Source of the DNA: Akkermansiaceae bacterium | Lineage (GTDB): Bacteria; Verrucomicrobiota; Verrucomicrobiia; Verrucomicrobiales; Akkermansiaceae | Length of the DNA stretch: 64,000 bases | Direction of reading: 5' to 3' | Assembly (NCBI GenBank): GCA_903906515.1 | Contig: CAIVKO010000065.1 | Span: forward strand, 1 to 64,000 | Part shown: piece after piece, positions 62,739 through 64,000 of the stretch | Position numbering within the stretch: position 1 is the stretch's first letter | How the letters are laid out: every line of letters begins with the position of its first letter | The notes under the pieces: model-generated | What the model was told of the DNA's origin: nothing | Seen by the model: only the letters and a program-made list of their open reading frames with translations | Database searches by the model: none | Position numbers and translations under genes: made by a program

Positions 62739-64000
62739 ATGGCTTCCTCGTTTTCTTTCGACTCCCTGAATCAAGCCCAGCGCCAAGCGGTTGGCGCGCT
62801 GGACGGTCCTGTCATGATCCTGGCCGGCGCAGGCACCGGCAAAACCCGCACCGTCACCTGCCGGATCGCCCACATGCTGGAGAAAAAGATCCCGCCTGCG
62901 GAAATACTCGCCGTCACCTTCACCAACAAGGCCGCTTCCGAAATGCGTGAACGGATCGGCGGCATGGTCAGCAAAAAGGCCGCCGGAGAAATGACCGTCT
63001 GCACGTTCCATTCTCTCTGCGTCCGTCTGTTGCGCGGTGGCATCGACAAACTCGGTTACAAGAAAAACTTCTCGATCTGTTCACACTCGGACCAGGTTGG
63101 CCTGATGAAACAACTCCTCGTCCGCATGGGCGGATCCTCGGAAAAGGTGAAACCGGAAACCGTGCTCGGTGCGATCTCGAACGCGAAAAACAAGGGCATC
63201 GATCCCGCCACGCTCGATGACGATTATTTCGCCAATCTCTCCGTGGCCTATCAGAACGAACTCCGCGCCCAGAATGCCGTGGATTTCGACGACCTCCTTC
63301 TTTTCGGCGAGAAAATCCTGCGTGAGCACGATGACGTCCGGGACATGTTTCGCCAGCGTTTCACCCGCGTGACCGTGGACGAGTTCCAGGACACAAACGC
63401 GCTCCAGATGCAGCTTCTCCAGCAGCTCGTCGGTCCGCCTTATCATGTTTGTGTCGTCGGCGATGATGACCAGTCGATCTACGGTTGGCGCGGCGCGGAG
63501 GTGGCGAACATCTTGGAATTCGAGCGCTTTTTCGATAATCCGAAGATCATCCGGTTGGAAGAAAACTATCGATCCACCCACGCCGTTCTTCACACCGCGA
63601 ACAGCCTGATCAAACACAACCGCGGACGCCGCGAGAAAATCCTCCGTTCCACCCGCAAAGGCGGCGACCCCGTTCGCATCGTGGCCATGCCTGGTGATGA
63701 CGAGGAGGCCGAGTTCATCGCCGAAGAAATCCTCGCCGGTAAAGGCGCGGTCGGCCGCAACTGGGAGGATTTTGCCGTGCTTTTCCGCACCAACGGCCAG
63801 AGCCGCAAACTCGAACTCGCCCTGCGCGAGCGCAAGATCCCTTACCGCATGGTCGGCGCGCAGAGTTTTTACGACCGCCGCGAGGTCCGAGATGTTCTCG
63901 CCTACGCCCAGCTCCTCGCTTCGCCTGATGCCGATGTCCCACTGCTCCGCATCCTGAACGCACCTAACAGAGGTATCGGCCAATCCTCCGCCGTGCTCGC
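62739..64000 (+). CDS. UvrD/PcrA-type DNA helicase, 3' partial
   Basis: ATG 62739. Motif I 'MILAGAGTGKTRTVTCRI', Ia 'AVTFTNKAASEMRERI', II 'VTVDEFQDTNALQMQLL', III 'VVGDDDQSIYGWRGAE', IV 'IIRLEENYRSTHAVL', then '1B/2A' domains. It runs off the window at 64000; about 250-350 residues are missing. UvrD/PcrA/Rep repair and replication helicase. Confidence 0.93.
   Translation, partial: MASSFSFDSLNQAQRQAVGALDGPVMILAGAGTGKTRTVTCRIAHMLEKKIPPAEILAVTFTNKAASEMRERIGGMVSKKAAGEMTVCTFHSLCVRLLRGGIDKLGYKKNFSICSHSDQVGLMKQLLVRMGGSSEKVKPETVLGAISNAKNKGIDPATLDDDYFANLSVAYQNELRAQNAVDFDDLLLFGEKILREHDDVRDMFRQRFTRVTVDEFQDTNALQMQLLQQLVGPPYHVCVVGDDDQSIYGWRGAEVANILEFERFFDNPKIIRLEENYRSTHAVLHTANSLIKHNRGRREKILRSTRKGGDPVRIVAMPGDDEEAEFIAEEILAGKGAVGRNWEDFAVLFRTNGQSRKLELALRERKIPYRMVGAQSFYDRREVRDVLAYAQLLASPDADVPLLRILNAPNRGIGQSSAVL

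Overview
The window is bacterial, about 60% G+C by eye, and dense with genes on both strands. The content points to the Verrucomicrobiota (Verrucomicrobiaceae/Luteolibacter-like). It has many secreted plant or algal glycan enzymes (GH29 x2, GH35, GH78, GH106, GH36-like, pectate-lyase-like, CE6/SASA esterases) but no SusC/SusD pair. It also has GntR-headed sugar-binding regulators, a bacterial SET methyltransferase, and several Tat or Sec-exported oxidoreductase- or isomerase-like proteins. The lineage is inferred from gene content; no rRNA is present.

Layout. 1-2261: end of a C39-like exported protein and a GH29 fucosidase. 2262-3007: a scar region with an interspersed repeat and two scraps of an RND efflux operon. 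3008-4539: a small lipoprotein and an exported protein. 4578-11346 (minus): RND pump, its adaptor, and a PDZ/(alpha/alpha)/HEAT protein of the DUF6288 type. 11458-19654: housekeeping genes (LOG-family hydrolase, uracil-DNA glycosylase, coaX, M15-type peptidase, a GH-like/GT2 fusion, a coiled-coil membrane protein, rimO). 19655-32347 (minus): a glycan operon of SASA esterase, GH35::DUF6288 chimera, second SASA esterase, DUF6288/HEAT protein, alpha/beta hydrolase and GH78, ending in broken genes. A divergent GntR/LacI-type regulator sits at its head. 33586-35280: remains of the hexuronate genes uxaA and uxaB. 35285-38353: tlyA, parA and a fucose/arabinose isomerase-family gene. 38796-47623: pectate-lyase-like protein, GH36-like galactosidase, a chimeric GH43-like/GH78 pseudogene and GH106. 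47600-50078: dense gene debris (AraC, unknown, hexuronate transporter, SASA) and a hairpin array. 50135-50787: VapBC. 50834-53424: GH29, a sugar isomerase-like protein and a Gfo/Idh remnant. 53502-53576: tRNA-Val. 53836-64000: SET methyltransferase, atypical response regulator, phosphoribosyltransferase-like gene, glycogen synthase, nucleotidyltransferase, MFS permease, rplT/rpmI, a nucleotidyltransferase two-gene module and the start of a UvrD/PcrA helicase.

How it fits together. The intact exported enzymes could strip fucose, rhamnose, galactose and acetyl groups from a pectin-like or sulfated algal polysaccharide. The intracellular hexuronate branch (uxaA, uxaB, exuT-like transporter) is broken in all three places where it appears, so uronate use encoded here has probably been lost. 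The most striking property of the window is how the broken genes look. Many are cut inside a domain and joined, often in frame, to the inside of another gene, which suggests repeated short deletions. The DUF6288-type proteins (three copies, one fused to GH35) are the best candidates for an undescribed glycan-active family.
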